A DNA stretch of 64,000 nt from an uncultured bacterium (GTDB lineage Bacteria > Verrucomicrobiota > Lentisphaeria > Victivallales > UBA1829). Positions 16,380 through 26,410 of this stretch are shown in pieces. The stretch is from NCBI GenBank assembly GCA_900549415.1, contig URNX01000009.1, forward strand, positions 25,271 through 89,270, in the 5' to 3' direction. Position numbers and translations under genes: made by a program. Positions within the stretch are counted from its first letter, which is position 1. Each line of letters opens with the position of its first letter. The notes under the pieces are model-generated. The model was not told the origin of the DNA. It was given only the letters and a program-made list of their open reading frames with translations, and ran no database searches.

Positions 16380-17432
16380 ATGAGAACTCTGCTCGGAATT
16401 CTCCTCGCTCTGTTCTGCACTGCAACTTTTCTGGAGGCAAAAGACATGAACGCATTGAGCACCAATGAACGCAATCTCGCCGCCATCGCCGCAAACACCG
16501 CGCGCGGCGATATGGCAAATCTGAAAACCGCCCTGAACAAAGGTCTCGACGAGGGACTCTCCATCAATGAAATCAAAGAGGTTCTGACTCAGCTTTACGC
16601 CTACTGCGGATTCCCGCGCAGTCTGAACGCGCTCGGCAACTTCATGAGCGTGGTTCAGGAACGCGCCGCAAAAGGAATCAAGGACAACGACGGCAAACTG
16701 CCGGGGCCGCTCCCCGCCGGCAAGAGCATCGACTTCGGAACTGCAAATCAGACAAAACTCTGCGGACGCGAAGTCAAAGGAGCTCTGTTCGACTTCGCTC
16801 CAGCGATCGACTTCTATCTGAAAGCGCATCTGTTCGGCGACATTTTCGGACGTGACAATCTGGACTGGAAGACGCGTGAAATTGCGACAATTGCCGCTCT
16901 CGCCGCGCTCCCCGGAGCGGATTCCCAGCTCAAATCACACATCGGCATCGGCAAGCACAACGGCGTGACCGATGAACAGATCCGCGAAATTCTCGTTCTC
17001 GTCACTCAGAATGAATACGGCGTGCCGCGCATCAGCGACTTCCCCGTCGGACAGGAGAACACCGCGTATGCGAAATACTTCAGCGGCAAATCCTACCTTG
17101 CCCGTCTGGCGAAGGACGATCGCCTGAACGTCCCCGTCGCAAACGTCACCTTCGAGCCCGGCTGCCGCAACAACTGGCACAGCCATACGGGCGGACAGCT
17201 TCTGATCGCAGTCGGCGGAGTCGGCTTCTATCAGGAACGGGGCAAGGCCGCGCGCAAACTGCTCCCCGGCGACGTCGTCGAGATTCCGCCGAATACGGAT
17301 CACTGGCACGGAGCCGCGCCGGACAGCTGGTTCTCGCATCTCGCCATTGAGTGCAATCCGAAGACCAACAAAAACACCTGGCTCGAACCCGTCAGCGACG
17401 CCGACTACGCCGCGGCGACGAAAGGCGGATAA
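16380..17432 (+). CDS. Exported fusion: two carboxymuconolactone decarboxylase-like domains plus cupin
   Basis: 350 aa. Residues 1-20 form a signal peptide (MRTLLGILLALFCTATFLEA). CMD-like domain 1 spans about residues 25-110 (with A-Y-C-G-F-P-R-S-L-N-A), CMD-like domain 2 about 130-225, and a cupin about 245-335 (N-N-W-H-S-H-T-G-G-Q and H-W-H-G-A, the metal-binding His set). The CMD/AhpD fold contains alkylhydroperoxidase-like proteins. With a flavodoxin and MerR control, a redox or electrophile detoxification role is likely. The CMD domains show a single conserved Cys rather than CxxC, so peroxidase activity is not assured. Last gene of the operon. Confidence 0.88.
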   Translation: MRTLLGILLALFCTATFLEAKDMNALSTNERNLAAIAANTARGDMANLKTALNKGLDEGLSINEIKEVLTQLYAYCGFPRSLNALGNFMSVVQERAAKGIKDNDGKLPGPLPAGKSIDFGTANQTKLCGREVKGALFDFAPAIDFYLKAHLFGDIFGRDNLDWKTREIATIAALAALPGADSQLKSHIGIGKHNGVTDEQIREILVLVTQNEYGVPRISDFPVGQENTAYAKYFSGKSYLARLAKDDRLNVPVANVTFEPGCRNNWHSHTGGQLLIAVGGVGFYQERGKAARKLLPGDVVEIPPNTDHWHGAAPDSWFSHLAIECNPKTNKNTWLEPVSDADYAAATKGG

Positions 17433-17435
17433 CCG

Positions 17436-17460
17436 CCGCACCGTCCCGGAGACGGTGCGG
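17436..17460 (+). terminator. GC-rich hairpin after the CMD-cupin gene
   Basis: CCGCACCGTC, loop CCGGA, GACGGTGCGG: a perfect 10-bp stem 4 bp past the stop codon. There is no T-run after it, so it may work with Rho or only stabilise the 3' end. Confidence 0.55.
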
Positions 17461-17554
17461 TCCGAAAGCCTGCACATCATGAAGCCGGCGGGACGGCAAA
17501 GCCCCCTTCCGGCTCCGCAGCTAAAAAATGTCTCTCCCCGTATTTCTCCAAAGA

Positions 17555-17582
17555 TTGCATTTCAGGATTTTTATGATATATT
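17555..17582 (+). promoter_or_regulatory. Probable promoter for the lipoprotein/debranching pair
   Basis: TTGCAT, 16-bp spacer, TATATT, 33 bp upstream of the lipoprotein start. Confidence 0.4.
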
Positions 17583-17614
17583 GAATCAAAAATTATCTGA
17601 AAGGAATTTATTCC

Positions 17615-18154
17615 ATGCATGCTTCGCAAATAAAAAACTTCTGCCGCGTCCTGGCGTGTCTGCTCGCCGCAATCATCTTCTCCGGCTGCTCGTCCGAAGA
17701 TAAAAAGGAAAACCGCGGGGAAAGAGTCTACCGGAAACTCAAAAACTATACGCTCAATCTATCCATCATCTCGACAAAAGGCGAATACCGGAGGACGGAA
17801 GCGAATCCGGTGCTGCGGTTCTCCGTCAAAAACGAGGGGGCAAACCAGCTCGCAATCCATGAGTGGAAAATGCACGAACAGGAGAATATCCGCGTGCTCT
17901 ATGCGCCGTGCCCCGTGCGCGGTTCGACAAAGGATATTCCAAAGGAGCAATGGAAAGTCTCCGAGCGCGTCATGCTGAAAAATTCCGTTCCGCGATACCC
18001 GCTTGAACTCGCGCCGAACAACGCGGTGCTTGTCGATGTGCCGCTGCTCTTCCTCCGGACCATCGAAAAGCCCGGACGGTATGCCGTGAAGGGCGAACTG
18101 GATCTCCAGTCCGTCTCCGCGCAGAGTCTGCCCATTGAAATCGAAATCCGCTGA
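17615..18154 (+). CDS. Putative lipoprotein of unknown function
   Basis: 179 aa. A basic N-terminal region and hydrophobic core end in the lipobox F-S-G-C (Cys near residue 27), followed by a charged linker. The mature part has alternating beta-strand patterns (L-R-F-S-V-K-N-E-G-A-N-Q-L, V-L-V-D-V-P-L-L-F-L) like an Ig-type or DUF sandwich. No enzymatic motif is seen. It ends 14 bp before the debranching enzyme, so the two are probably co-transcribed, but a functional link is not evident. Confidence 0.78.
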   Translation: MHASQIKNFCRVLACLLAAIIFSGCSSEDKKENRGERVYRKLKNYTLNLSIISTKGEYRRTEANPVLRFSVKNEGANQLAIHEWKMHEQENIRVLYAPCPVRGSTKDIPKEQWKVSERVMLKNSVPRYPLELAPNNAVLVDVPLLFLRTIEKPGRYAVKGELDLQSVSAQSLPIEIEIR

Positions 18155-18168
18155 ACAGGAATGAAATC

Positions 18169-21100
18169 ATGAAACCAATCCAGACCCCCGCACCCGGAAT
18201 CCATCAGCTGCTCTATACCGGCGATGTCTTTCAGGTCACGCTCAAAACCGCTGGCGCAGGACGCGCATTTCTCCGCACCAACCTCGGCAACGCCGCCGTC
18301 CGCCGCGCCGAAACGATCTCCGTCGTCGACCGCGGTCTCGCCTCTCCCGGACAGGACTGGCACGACATTCCCATGACCGATCTCGGAAACGGCGAATTCA
18401 CCATCCGCCTCGCACTCGTCGAAACCGGACACTTCGAGGCAAAAGCTTATTTCATTCCCGCCGATTCCACCACAGAACTCTGGCCCGACGGTCAGAACGT
18501 CCATGTCAACGTCTCCCCCGCGCCCTACTGCTGCGCCAATTCCATCTACTGCGCATTCATCCGCCAGTTCGGTGAAAACAAAACACTCGCTTCCACCGAC
18601 CGCTCGATCCGTCCGTTCCGCGCAATGGCGGAAAATGAACTCGATCATGAAAACTACACCGTTATCCCCTCCTCCGGAACATTCCGCGCGCTGATCCGCG
18701 AACTCGACCACATCTTCGACCGCATGAAGTGCCGCATCCTGCATCTGCTACCCGTCAACCCGACCCCGACCGTTTACGGGCGCATGGGACGCTTCGGCAG
18801 CCCCTACGCATCGCTCGATTTCACTGCAGTCAACCCCGAACTCGCCGAATTCGACAAGACAGCAACTCCGCTGGAACAGTTCCTCGAACTCGTCGATGCA
18901 GTCCACAGCAAAAACGGCAAACTCTTCATCGACATCGCCGTCAACCACACCGGCTGGGCGTCAAAAATCCATGAAATTCACCCCGAATGGCTCAAACGCC
19001 GCGATGACGGAACCATCATCTCCCCCGGCGCATGGGGCACGGTCTGGGAGGATCTCACCGAACTCGATTACTCAAAAAAAGATCTCTGGAAATATATCGC
19101 AGACGTCTTCATCATCTGGTGTCAGCGCGGCGTGGACGGCTTCCGCTGCGATGCCGGCTACATGATCCCCGTTCCCGCGTTGGAATACATCATCGCCCGC
19201 GTCCGTGAGCAGTTCCCCGACATCATTTTCCTGCTCGAAGGACTCGGCGGCGACCCGGCGGTCACCACACGCCTGCTTGATTACGCCAACATGAACTGGG
19301 CCTATTCCGAACTGTTCCAGAACTATTCCAAAGAGCAGATCGAAGGGTATCTGAACTACGCATGGCGCGAATCCAACGGAAACGGGCTCATGGTTCACTA
19401 TGCGGAGACACACGACAACTCACGTCTCGCCGCCGTCTCCGAAAATTATGCGCGGATGCGCACTGCACTCTCCGCGCTCGCTTCCGTCAACGGCGCATTC
19501 GGATTCGCGAACGGCGTCGAATGGTTCGCAAAAGAGAAAATCGACGTTCATGAATCGCGCGGACTCTCCTGGGGCGCAACCCCGAACCTCGTCGAATTCA
19601 TCGGCAAGCTCAACACGCTCCTGCTCACCGTTCCCGCATTCCACAACGGCGCAAACATGGCGTTCCTCAACTCCGGATCACCGAACGCTGTGCTCTTCCG
19701 CCGCACGGACGCCTCCGGAAAAGGAACGGTTCTCTGCGCGGTCAATCTCGACTGCGAACATCCGGCGCTCATCCAGTGGAACGCCGGCGACGCCGGAGCC
19801 TGCGGGCTCGCGGCTTATGACCTCATCTCCGCCCGGACCGTCGATGTCAAACCAGCGGGAGAAATGCGCTTCCAGCTCGAACTCGCCCCCGGCGAAGCGC
19901 TCTGTCTCTCCGGCAATCCGGAGGATCTCCTCCGCATCCGCGAAGCCAGCGCAAAGATTTTCGACCGCTTCTCCAAGAGCGAAGTACAGGAGGCGCAGGC
20001 AATGGCGCTCAAATGCATCGCATTCCTCCGCCGCTCCGTCGTCCTTCAGCCCGGCGATGACCAGAATGCCGCGGCAAAAGCGCTCCTCGAATCCCCGGAA
20101 GCATATCTCAGAACGCTCCAGCCGGATCTCAAGGATCATCCGTATGTTCTCTGGAACTGGCCGGAAGACGCTCACCGGAAAGTAATGGTTCCGCCTGGAA
20201 AAATCATCCTCGCCGTCGCCCCGTTCCGCTTCCGCGCTTCGCTGAACATCGAAAACGGGAATCCGCAGGAGCATAACAGTCTTGTCGATGCGCGCGGACG
20301 CCATTTCGCGATCTTCTATCCGCAGACGCAGGAGCTGCCGCACAAACGCGCCGTCATCCGCTTCTCCGCGTTCTCCGGCGGAAAAGTGCAGCGCTCGGAA
20401 GGACATCTCCTGCTGCTTGCGCCCGACATTCTCGCAACCGCACTCAGCTACTCGCATGACTACATCCGCAAATACGCCCCGCTCACCTGCATGCAGGCGA
20501 ACGGACGCGGCGCACTCATGCATCTGCGTCTCGACCAGCCGGACGTTTCCTCGCGCTACGACGCAGTCATGCTCGCAAACCTCAGCCCGGATCACCCGGA
20601 AGACCGTCACATCATGTTCCGCCGTCTGCGCGTCTGGGTGCTTCACCACGCACGGACTCAGGAGGTTTCGCTCGTCTGCCTCCGCAACTTTGAACGCGCC
20701 GCGGACGGCGGCTGCATCTGGAATTATCATGTCCCGACCGGAAACGGACTTTACACAGACATCAGCCTCAAGATCGAAATGGTCGCAGGCAAAAACCAGA
20801 CCAGAGTTTCATTCCTCCGCCGCGATACGCACGGACGCGAATATCTGGAGCCGGAAAACCCGGTGAAGCTCATCGTCCGCCCCGACGTCGAAGACCGCAA
20901 CTTCCATTATTCGACCAAGGCGAACGGGCTGGAATCCGTCTGGCCCGGCAAAGTGAACTTCCGCGAACGCGGATTCGATTTCACACCCGCCGCCGGACGC
21001 ACGCTGACCCTGACCGCAGGTTCCGGACGCTTCATCCCCGCCGCCGAATGGAACTACATGCTCTGGCAGCCGAACGAAGCGGCGCGCGGACTTGATCCCT

Positions 21101-22452
21101 ACTCCGATGTGTACAGTCCCGGCTACTTTGAAATCAATCTGACCGGCGGCGGCTCCGTGCAGATCGCGGCCTCCATCCTGACCGATGCGGAACCCGATGC
21201 GCTTCCGCCCGCTAAAGTCACCCCCGCCGACTTCCGTGCCGCAACCGATTCAGGAATCGAAACGAATATGCTCGACGCCATGCGCGCATTCGTCGTCAAA
21301 CGCGGCAATCTCAAAACCGTCATCGCCGGCTATCCGTGGTTCCTCGACTGGGGACGCGACACGCTCATTGCGGCGCGCGGACTCATCGCGGCACGGGAAT
21401 TCCGCGACGACGTCAAAGCCATCATCCGCCAGTTCGCCATGTTCGCAGATCAGGGCACGATCCCGAACATCATCCATGGCGACACTGTCGGCAACCGCGA
21501 CACGAGCGACGCACAGCTCTGGCTCTTCACCGCCGTCGAAGACCTCTGCAAGGCCGAACGTTCCAACGACTTCCTCAAAACCGAAGTCCGTCCCGGAAAA
21601 ACCATTCTCGACCAGCTCGAGGAAATCGCTTCCGATCTCATCGCCGGAACTCCGAACGGAATCAAAGCCGATCCGGAATCCGGACTCGTCTTCAGTCCGC
21701 CGCACTTCACCTGGATGGATACCAACTATCCCGCCGGAACGCCGCGCGAGGGCTACCCGGTCGAAATCCAGGCGCTCTGGTTCGCCGCACTCCGCTTCCT
21801 CTCAAGCGTCTCCGCAACTCCCGGACGCTGGAAGACGCTTGCGGAGAAAGTCCGCACTTCCATCCGCACCCTGTTCCTTTCGGACGACGGCAAATATCTC
21901 TCCGACTGTCTGCACTGCACCGCCGGAACGCCTGCTGCAAAGGCGGTCAAAGACGACCACATACGCCCGAACCAGATCTTTGCAATCACCCTCGGCGCGA
22001 TCGATGACAAGGAGCTCGGACGTTCGATTCTGGACACAGCAGCCTGTCTGCTGATCCCCGGCGCAATCCGGAGCCTGGCGGACAAACCGACGCGTTATCC
22101 GCTCCCCGTCCGCGGCATGAACGGCAATCTCCTGAATGATCCGTCACATCCCTACTGGGGACGTTACGAAGGGGACGAGGACACGCGCCGCAAACCCGCC
22201 TACCACAACGGAACCGCATGGACCTGGCCCTTCCCGTCGTACTGCGAAGCCTACGCGATGATGTATGAAAAAACGGGCGCGGCGGTTGCGCGTTCGCTGC
22301 TCTCCTCATGCGAAATGATCATGCGCAACGGCTGCGTCGGCCATCTCGCCGAGATCCTGGATGGTGATTATCCCCACACCCAGCGCGGCTGCGACGCTCA
22401 GGCATGGGGCATCACGGAGTACTACCGTGTCTGGAAACTGCTTCACCGCTGA
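18169..22452 (+). CDS. Glycogen debranching enzyme, GH13 plus GH133 (amylo-alpha-1,6-glucosidase) fusion
   Basis: 1427 aa, no signal peptide, cytoplasmic. The N-terminal half is a GH13 alpha-amylase-type barrel with D-G-F-R-C-D (nucleophile Asp328), L-L-E-G-L-G (acid/base Glu357) and E-T-H-D-N-S (Asp416). The C-terminal third carries G-Y-P-W-F-L-D-W-G-R-D-T from about residue 1053 and closes with H-L-A-E-I-L-D-G-D and Q-A-W-G-I-T-E, the GH133 (alpha/alpha)6 signature. Two-headed debranching enzymes move a maltosyl or maltotriosyl stub and then release glucose from the alpha-1,6 branch point. All three GH13 catalytic residues are present. Confidence 0.92.
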   Translation: MKPIQTPAPGIHQLLYTGDVFQVTLKTAGAGRAFLRTNLGNAAVRRAETISVVDRGLASPGQDWHDIPMTDLGNGEFTIRLALVETGHFEAKAYFIPADSTTELWPDGQNVHVNVSPAPYCCANSIYCAFIRQFGENKTLASTDRSIRPFRAMAENELDHENYTVIPSSGTFRALIRELDHIFDRMKCRILHLLPVNPTPTVYGRMGRFGSPYASLDFTAVNPELAEFDKTATPLEQFLELVDAVHSKNGKLFIDIAVNHTGWASKIHEIHPEWLKRRDDGTIISPGAWGTVWEDLTELDYSKKDLWKYIADVFIIWCQRGVDGFRCDAGYMIPVPALEYIIARVREQFPDIIFLLEGLGGDPAVTTRLLDYANMNWAYSELFQNYSKEQIEGYLNYAWRESNGNGLMVHYAETHDNSRLAAVSENYARMRTALSALASVNGAFGFANGVEWFAKEKIDVHESRGLSWGATPNLVEFIGKLNTLLLTVPAFHNGANMAFLNSGSPNAVLFRRTDASGKGTVLCAVNLDCEHPALIQWNAGDAGACGLAAYDLISARTVDVKPAGEMRFQLELAPGEALCLSGNPEDLLRIREASAKIFDRFSKSEVQEAQAMALKCIAFLRRSVVLQPGDDQNAAAKALLESPEAYLRTLQPDLKDHPYVLWNWPEDAHRKVMVPPGKIILAVAPFRFRASLNIENGNPQEHNSLVDARGRHFAIFYPQTQELPHKRAVIRFSAFSGGKVQRSEGHLLLLAPDILATALSYSHDYIRKYAPLTCMQANGRGALMHLRLDQPDVSSRYDAVMLANLSPDHPEDRHIMFRRLRVWVLHHARTQEVSLVCLRNFERAADGGCIWNYHVPTGNGLYTDISLKIEMVAGKNQTRVSFLRRDTHGREYLEPENPVKLIVRPDVEDRNFHYSTKANGLESVWPGKVNFRERGFDFTPAAGRTLTLTAGSGRFIPAAEWNYMLWQPNEAARGLDPYSDVYSPGYFEINLTGGGSVQIAASILTDAEPDALPPAKVTPADFRAATDSGIETNMLDAMRAFVVKRGNLKTVIAGYPWFLDWGRDTLIAARGLIAAREFRDDVKAIIRQFAMFADQGTIPNIIHGDTVGNRDTSDAQLWLFTAVEDLCKAERSNDFLKTEVRPGKTILDQLEEIASDLIAGTPNGIKADPESGLVFSPPHFTWMDTNYPAGTPREGYPVEIQALWFAALRFLSSVSATPGRWKTLAEKVRTSIRTLFLSDDGKYLSDCLHCTAGTPAAKAVKDDHIRPNQIFAITLGAIDDKELGRSILDTAACLLIPGAIRSLADKPTRYPLPVRGMNGNLLNDPSHPYWGRYEGDEDTRRKPAYHNGTAWTWPFPSYCEAYAMMYEKTGAAVARSLLSSCEMIMRNGCVGHLAEILDGDYPHTQRGCDAQAWGITEYYRVWKLLHR

Positions 22453-22526
22453 CAGGAGTAAAAATCGCGGGGGACGCCCGCAAAGAGGCTGAAAAGGAAC
22501 CGGAACGGATGATTCCGGAGGAAGAA

Positions 22527-23480
22527 TTAATCTTTTTTGCTCTTCCCCGGCTCCAGCACGGCTTTCATATAGCCGAAAATATTGTGTCCCTCGTACAGCA
22601 GAGGTACCGGAACGGTCCGGATGTAAGCGCCGCCGGTCCGGTCCGTCCGCACCATCATCATCCGGAAACGGTCTCCGGCGCGGGGTCCGCGGTTCCACCA
22701 CGGACCGTACTGTTCCGCCAGCGGAATGGAAAGCTCGACGGCATACCCGTCTGCAGTCCGCCGCGCCGCACACTTCGCGGCTGTGGGGAAATCATCGCAG
22801 ATCCGGATCCACGAACCGCGGGGATCGTTGATATGAACCAGACTCCAGAGTTCGCTTTCCGGATTAACCAAGTACTCATAATAAAGAAGAGATTTTTCAT
22901 CCAGACGGACAAACAGTTCAAACGCATCGCCGAGATAGAGCGGGGTTTCGTCCGGCGTATCAAAACGTCCGCGGTATGCAGCGACTTCCGAATCCCGGAA
23001 TTCCGCAGCGACATAAAGATTCTTTCCCGACCAGCCGACCCGCCAGATGCTCCGGACGTCTTTCAGCGGCTCCGTCCGGTTCAGCAGATATTCCTTGCAG
23101 AAAACAAGCGCATCCGCCCACTCCCGTTCTCCGGCTCTCCCGTCAATATCCGGCGGCGTTTCCAGATACGGAATTGAAACTTCCGCGACCGGAATTTTCC
23201 ACTGCAGACCGGTCTGCACCTCATCGTAAATCCGGGCAAAAAGCCGGACGGCGGAGGCATGACGCGGATGACGCGGATTTTTCACCCGCTCCGCAACATG
23301 TTCCCAGCCGCCGCGAAGCTGCGCGGAGTAACGCGCCGGAGAATCCAGCGCACCGCGGCAAAACGCCGGGTCTGCAAATTCCAGCGCCTTCCGCATCTCT
23401 TCCGGCGAAAAGCCCTCCTCTTTGCCGGACAGGATGAAGAATGCCGAAAAAAGAAACAGAACCACGGCGTATTTCATCAT
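22527..23480 (-). CDS. Secreted CBM9/DOMON-like carbohydrate-binding protein
   Basis: 317 aa with a signal peptide (residues 1-19). The second half is a family-9-like sugar-binding beta-sandwich: P-D-I-D-G-R-A-G-E-R-E-W-A-D, V-G-W-S-G-K-N-L-Y-V-A-A-E-F-R-D, and L-G-D-A-F-E-L-F-V, ending with the aromatic strand region. The first ~115 residues are helical and not recognised. Its start overlaps the stop of the upstream 971-aa gene (ATGA), so the two are translationally coupled. It probably binds the polysaccharide attacked by the cassette. Alternatives are a heme-binding DOMON protein or a periplasmic sensor. Confidence 0.82.
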   Translation of the reverse strand: MMKYAVVLFLFSAFFILSGKEEGFSPEEMRKALEFADPAFCRGALDSPARYSAQLRGGWEHVAERVKNPRHPRHASAVRLFARIYDEVQTGLQWKIPVAEVSIPYLETPPDIDGRAGEREWADALVFCKEYLLNRTEPLKDVRSIWRVGWSGKNLYVAAEFRDSEVAAYRGRFDTPDETPLYLGDAFELFVRLDEKSLLYYEYLVNPESELWSLVHINDPRGSWIRICDDFPTAAKCAARRTADGYAVELSIPLAEQYGPWWNRGPRAGDRFRMMMVRTDRTGGAYIRTVPVPLLYEGHNIFGYMKAVLEPGKSKKD

Positions 23481-26392
23481 CGTTCAATCTCAATCTTCCA
23501 GAGCCGTTTATGCGTTCCCTCCGCCGCGGGAAGCGTGCAGAGGACGGCGCCGTTTTCATACCGGAATTTCAGCGAACCCGCTTCGCTCCGGAGTCCGCGC
23601 GGAGAATACGGAAGCGGGAAAACCGCCTGTTCACCCGGCGCGGCAAAGAGATTCACTGCAGAGTCTGTTATCACAAAAGCGCCGTTTCCGGAAAATTTGC
23701 CGCAGCCGGAAATCACTCCCGCCGTCACGCCGGAGCTCCGGACAAGAAAACCTTCCGGAGCAATCACGATGTTCCCTTCCCGGAGCGGCTCGCCGCAAAG
23801 ATTCGCAATGACGGAAACATCTCCGTAAACGGCACGGACAACTCCCGGCTCCATCCGCTTCCCGCGTTCATGCGAAAACGACACTAGTTCTTTTCCCGTA
23901 TATCTGGAGCAGACCGCTTTCTGGATGCAATCCAGCCAGCGGAACCACCCCCGTCCCGCCGGACTCAGAACATCGGCGCGGCTGACCATGCTGTAGCCGA
24001 GCGCAAGAGTCCATGCAATCCGCGCGGAATTGCTGACGTCTCCCGCAAGATCGTGATGAGTCAGAATCAGCTTGTCGTGCGTCAGCCCCTGCAGAACGGG
24101 GAAGAAATTCCACGTCTCCTCCGGCCATTTGTTCCAGACGCTTCCCTGCCATGACATGAACTGGCAGATTCCGCCGCTGAAACCGCAGACCATGAACTCC
24201 GAATCGACGAGTCCCCACCAGCACTCTTCCGTCGCAAGCGGAACGCGCTTCGCATCGCGGCGCACCTGCGAGAGAAAACCTTCGGTCACCGCATGGGGCG
24301 CGGGAGACGCCGGATTGCGGTCATAGCCGGTCGCCTTCTGCCAGCTCACCGAGAAGCACTGACGCACTCCGCTCTGATCCTGGAAAACAATATCGGACGG
24401 CAGATCTTCCATAAACTGGCGCAGAAGCGAGTCGTTCGCCCGCCGCACCGCCGGATGCCACATGCAGATCTTCCACCCGCCGTTGCCGGCATACGCCTCT
24501 TTCATCGGCTTCCCGCCGAGGTCCTTCTGGAGAGCCTCCTCCCCTGCCGCAAGGAACGTCGGTCCGCGCGGATTGTCGCACCACCAGGTGTTGTTGGTAT
24601 ACGGCATGAACAGAAGTCCGCGCTCCCGGATTTCGCGCACAAGGGAACGGAATCCATCCATCGTTCCCCACCACTTCGCCGGAGGAAGATGATCAGGATA
24701 CTGTTTGTCGAATCCCCCTTTCAAATATTGTGAGATATGAACGATCGTGTTTTCCGGAAGGTACGGCAATGCCCGGCGCGTCCACTTCTCCGAAGTTCTT
24801 CCCTGCCGCGGATGAAACATCACGCCGCGGCTCACCGCGCGCAAAAGCTCCGCCGAAACCTTCTCTTCTAGCTTTTTCTCAATCCGGTTGTCCTCCGCAA
24901 ACGCCTTCAGCGATTCCAGCGCGTTCTTCCGGAATCTCAGACGCGTCACCGGAGTTTGAAAACTTTTGCCTTTTTCCGCATAAATCATGAACGCACGTTC
25001 AAGGAAACCTCCGCGAACGCTTCCTCCGAGTTCAAACACGGAAGGAACAAACACAGCTTTCCGGTCTTTCTGTCCCGCAAACGGTTCCCACGAGACAGGC
25101 TGAACCGCATACAAAGCGGCATTCCTCCCGTTCAATTCGAAGTGAAAGAAATCCGCCAGAGCGCCCGGAACTCCGTTCCGCTTCGTCGTCATATACTCCT
25201 GCACGCCGAGCTGATAATAAAAACTGTAGCCGCTGCCTTCGAACCAGTATCCGCCCTCTTTCACAAACCGCTTCAGATCATCCGTCATCCCGACGAGATC
25301 CTTTCCGGGAAGCGGAAGACAGAATTCGTTCCCCGGATTTACGATCGCCGCCGTTTCCGGCGAATGCAGCGCCCGCTCAAGCTCTTCCGGATTCCGGATC
25401 AGTTCCACATCAACCGACGCTTTGCGGAACGCCGCAAGCCATTCGCGAAGCTCCGGCTTCGGTGCTCCGATTCCGTACGGCAGAAAAATCAGCGCAACCC
25501 GTTTCCGCGGCGATTCCACAACCTCCAGCCGGTGCTTCCGGATCATCCCGACAATCACCTCCATAATCTTCCGGCAGCTGGCATTCGACGGCTGAAAAGT
25601 CCCCGTCCGGAAGAAGAGCCCGCTCCCGCCGAAGCGGGTTCCACCCATCACCACTTTATCTTTGTATTTGAGAAGCGCAACTTCCGCCTGTCCGTCACCA
25701 AACGGACGCGACGGCGTAAGGCGGATTTCCGACAGAAGCTTCATGTCTTCCGGAAGCAGCCACTTCGACGCCTCCTCCGTCACGGTCAGCGGAATATCCC
25801 TGTAGTGATTGCCCAGATTCAAAAACGGCGAACCGAAAAGCTTCCGCACTGCCGCCTCTCCGATCACCTTATCCTTTTCCCAGATCAAATCCTTCCCCGC
25901 TTCCCGAACCGGACGGAAAAACTTTGCATTGAAACGGCTCCCTATATTCGTCGTCACATTCGAGTGGCAGACAACGCCGTCAACGGCATCCGGTGAAAAC
26001 TCCAGCCGTCCGGGAACAGAAAATTCGATCACATCACCCCTCCGCGGCGTCAGATCCGCCTGAAAATCGACGAAATCTTCTTCTGCCGTTATCGTCACCG
26101 ATACCGGAAGCGCACCGTCTTCATACGAAAGAACCAGAAGCTTTCCGTCCCGCACAATCTTTGATATTTTCCCGGCGGAAACAACGGAGCCGTCCAGCAG
26201 ACGCGCACTCCAGAGACCCTTTTTCCCGCTCGCAAGTGTAAGCTCTTTCCCGTCGATGCAAACGGATTCCACCGCCCCCGTTGCACCGTTCAGACGGAGT
26301 TCATAGCCGCCTCCGGAAACGGAAATACTCTCATTCACTTCCGCAAAACAGAACACCGGCAGAAGCAGAAACAATGCAAGAAATTTTTTCAT
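23477..26392 (-). CDS. Large secreted TIM-barrel protein, DUF6259-like, probable glycosidase
   Basis: 971 aa with signal peptide (MKKFLALFLLLPVFCFAE). The first ~490 residues are beta-sandwich-like, with a Rossmann-like insert near residues 300-380. The barrel spans roughly 500-800 with L-L-F-M-P-Y-T-N-N-T-W-W, D-I-V-F-Q-D-Q-S-G (Asp after a strand) and V-P-L-A-T-E-E-C-W-W (Glu pair). A beta-domain ends the protein. The pattern resembles DUF6259 proteins from Lentisphaerae and Verrucomicrobia, suspected glycosidases. The substrate and the catalytic residues are inferred, not known. It lies 18 bp downstream of the pseudopilin and overlaps the CBM9-like gene. Confidence 0.72.
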   Translation of the reverse strand: MKKFLALFLLLPVFCFAEVNESISVSGGGYELRLNGATGAVESVCIDGKELTLASGKKGLWSARLLDGSVVSAGKISKIVRDGKLLVLSYEDGALPVSVTITAEEDFVDFQADLTPRRGDVIEFSVPGRLEFSPDAVDGVVCHSNVTTNIGSRFNAKFFRPVREAGKDLIWEKDKVIGEAAVRKLFGSPFLNLGNHYRDIPLTVTEEASKWLLPEDMKLLSEIRLTPSRPFGDGQAEVALLKYKDKVVMGGTRFGGSGLFFRTGTFQPSNASCRKIMEVIVGMIRKHRLEVVESPRKRVALIFLPYGIGAPKPELREWLAAFRKASVDVELIRNPEELERALHSPETAAIVNPGNEFCLPLPGKDLVGMTDDLKRFVKEGGYWFEGSGYSFYYQLGVQEYMTTKRNGVPGALADFFHFELNGRNAALYAVQPVSWEPFAGQKDRKAVFVPSVFELGGSVRGGFLERAFMIYAEKGKSFQTPVTRLRFRKNALESLKAFAEDNRIEKKLEEKVSAELLRAVSRGVMFHPRQGRTSEKWTRRALPYLPENTIVHISQYLKGGFDKQYPDHLPPAKWWGTMDGFRSLVREIRERGLLFMPYTNNTWWCDNPRGPTFLAAGEEALQKDLGGKPMKEAYAGNGGWKICMWHPAVRRANDSLLRQFMEDLPSDIVFQDQSGVRQCFSVSWQKATGYDRNPASPAPHAVTEGFLSQVRRDAKRVPLATEECWWGLVDSEFMVCGFSGGICQFMSWQGSVWNKWPEETWNFFPVLQGLTHDKLILTHHDLAGDVSNSARIAWTLALGYSMVSRADVLSPAGRGWFRWLDCIQKAVCSRYTGKELVSFSHERGKRMEPGVVRAVYGDVSVIANLCGEPLREGNIVIAPEGFLVRSSGVTAGVISGCGKFSGNGAFVITDSAVNLFAAPGEQAVFPLPYSPRGLRSEAGSLKFRYENGAVLCTLPAAEGTHKRLWKIEIER

Positions 26393-26410
26393 AGCTCGCT
26401 CCCCCGCTGA

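Noticed and set aside
18169..22452. Debranching gene as two separate genes
   Set aside because: One uninterrupted frame covers the GH13 and GH133 parts without an internal start signal.
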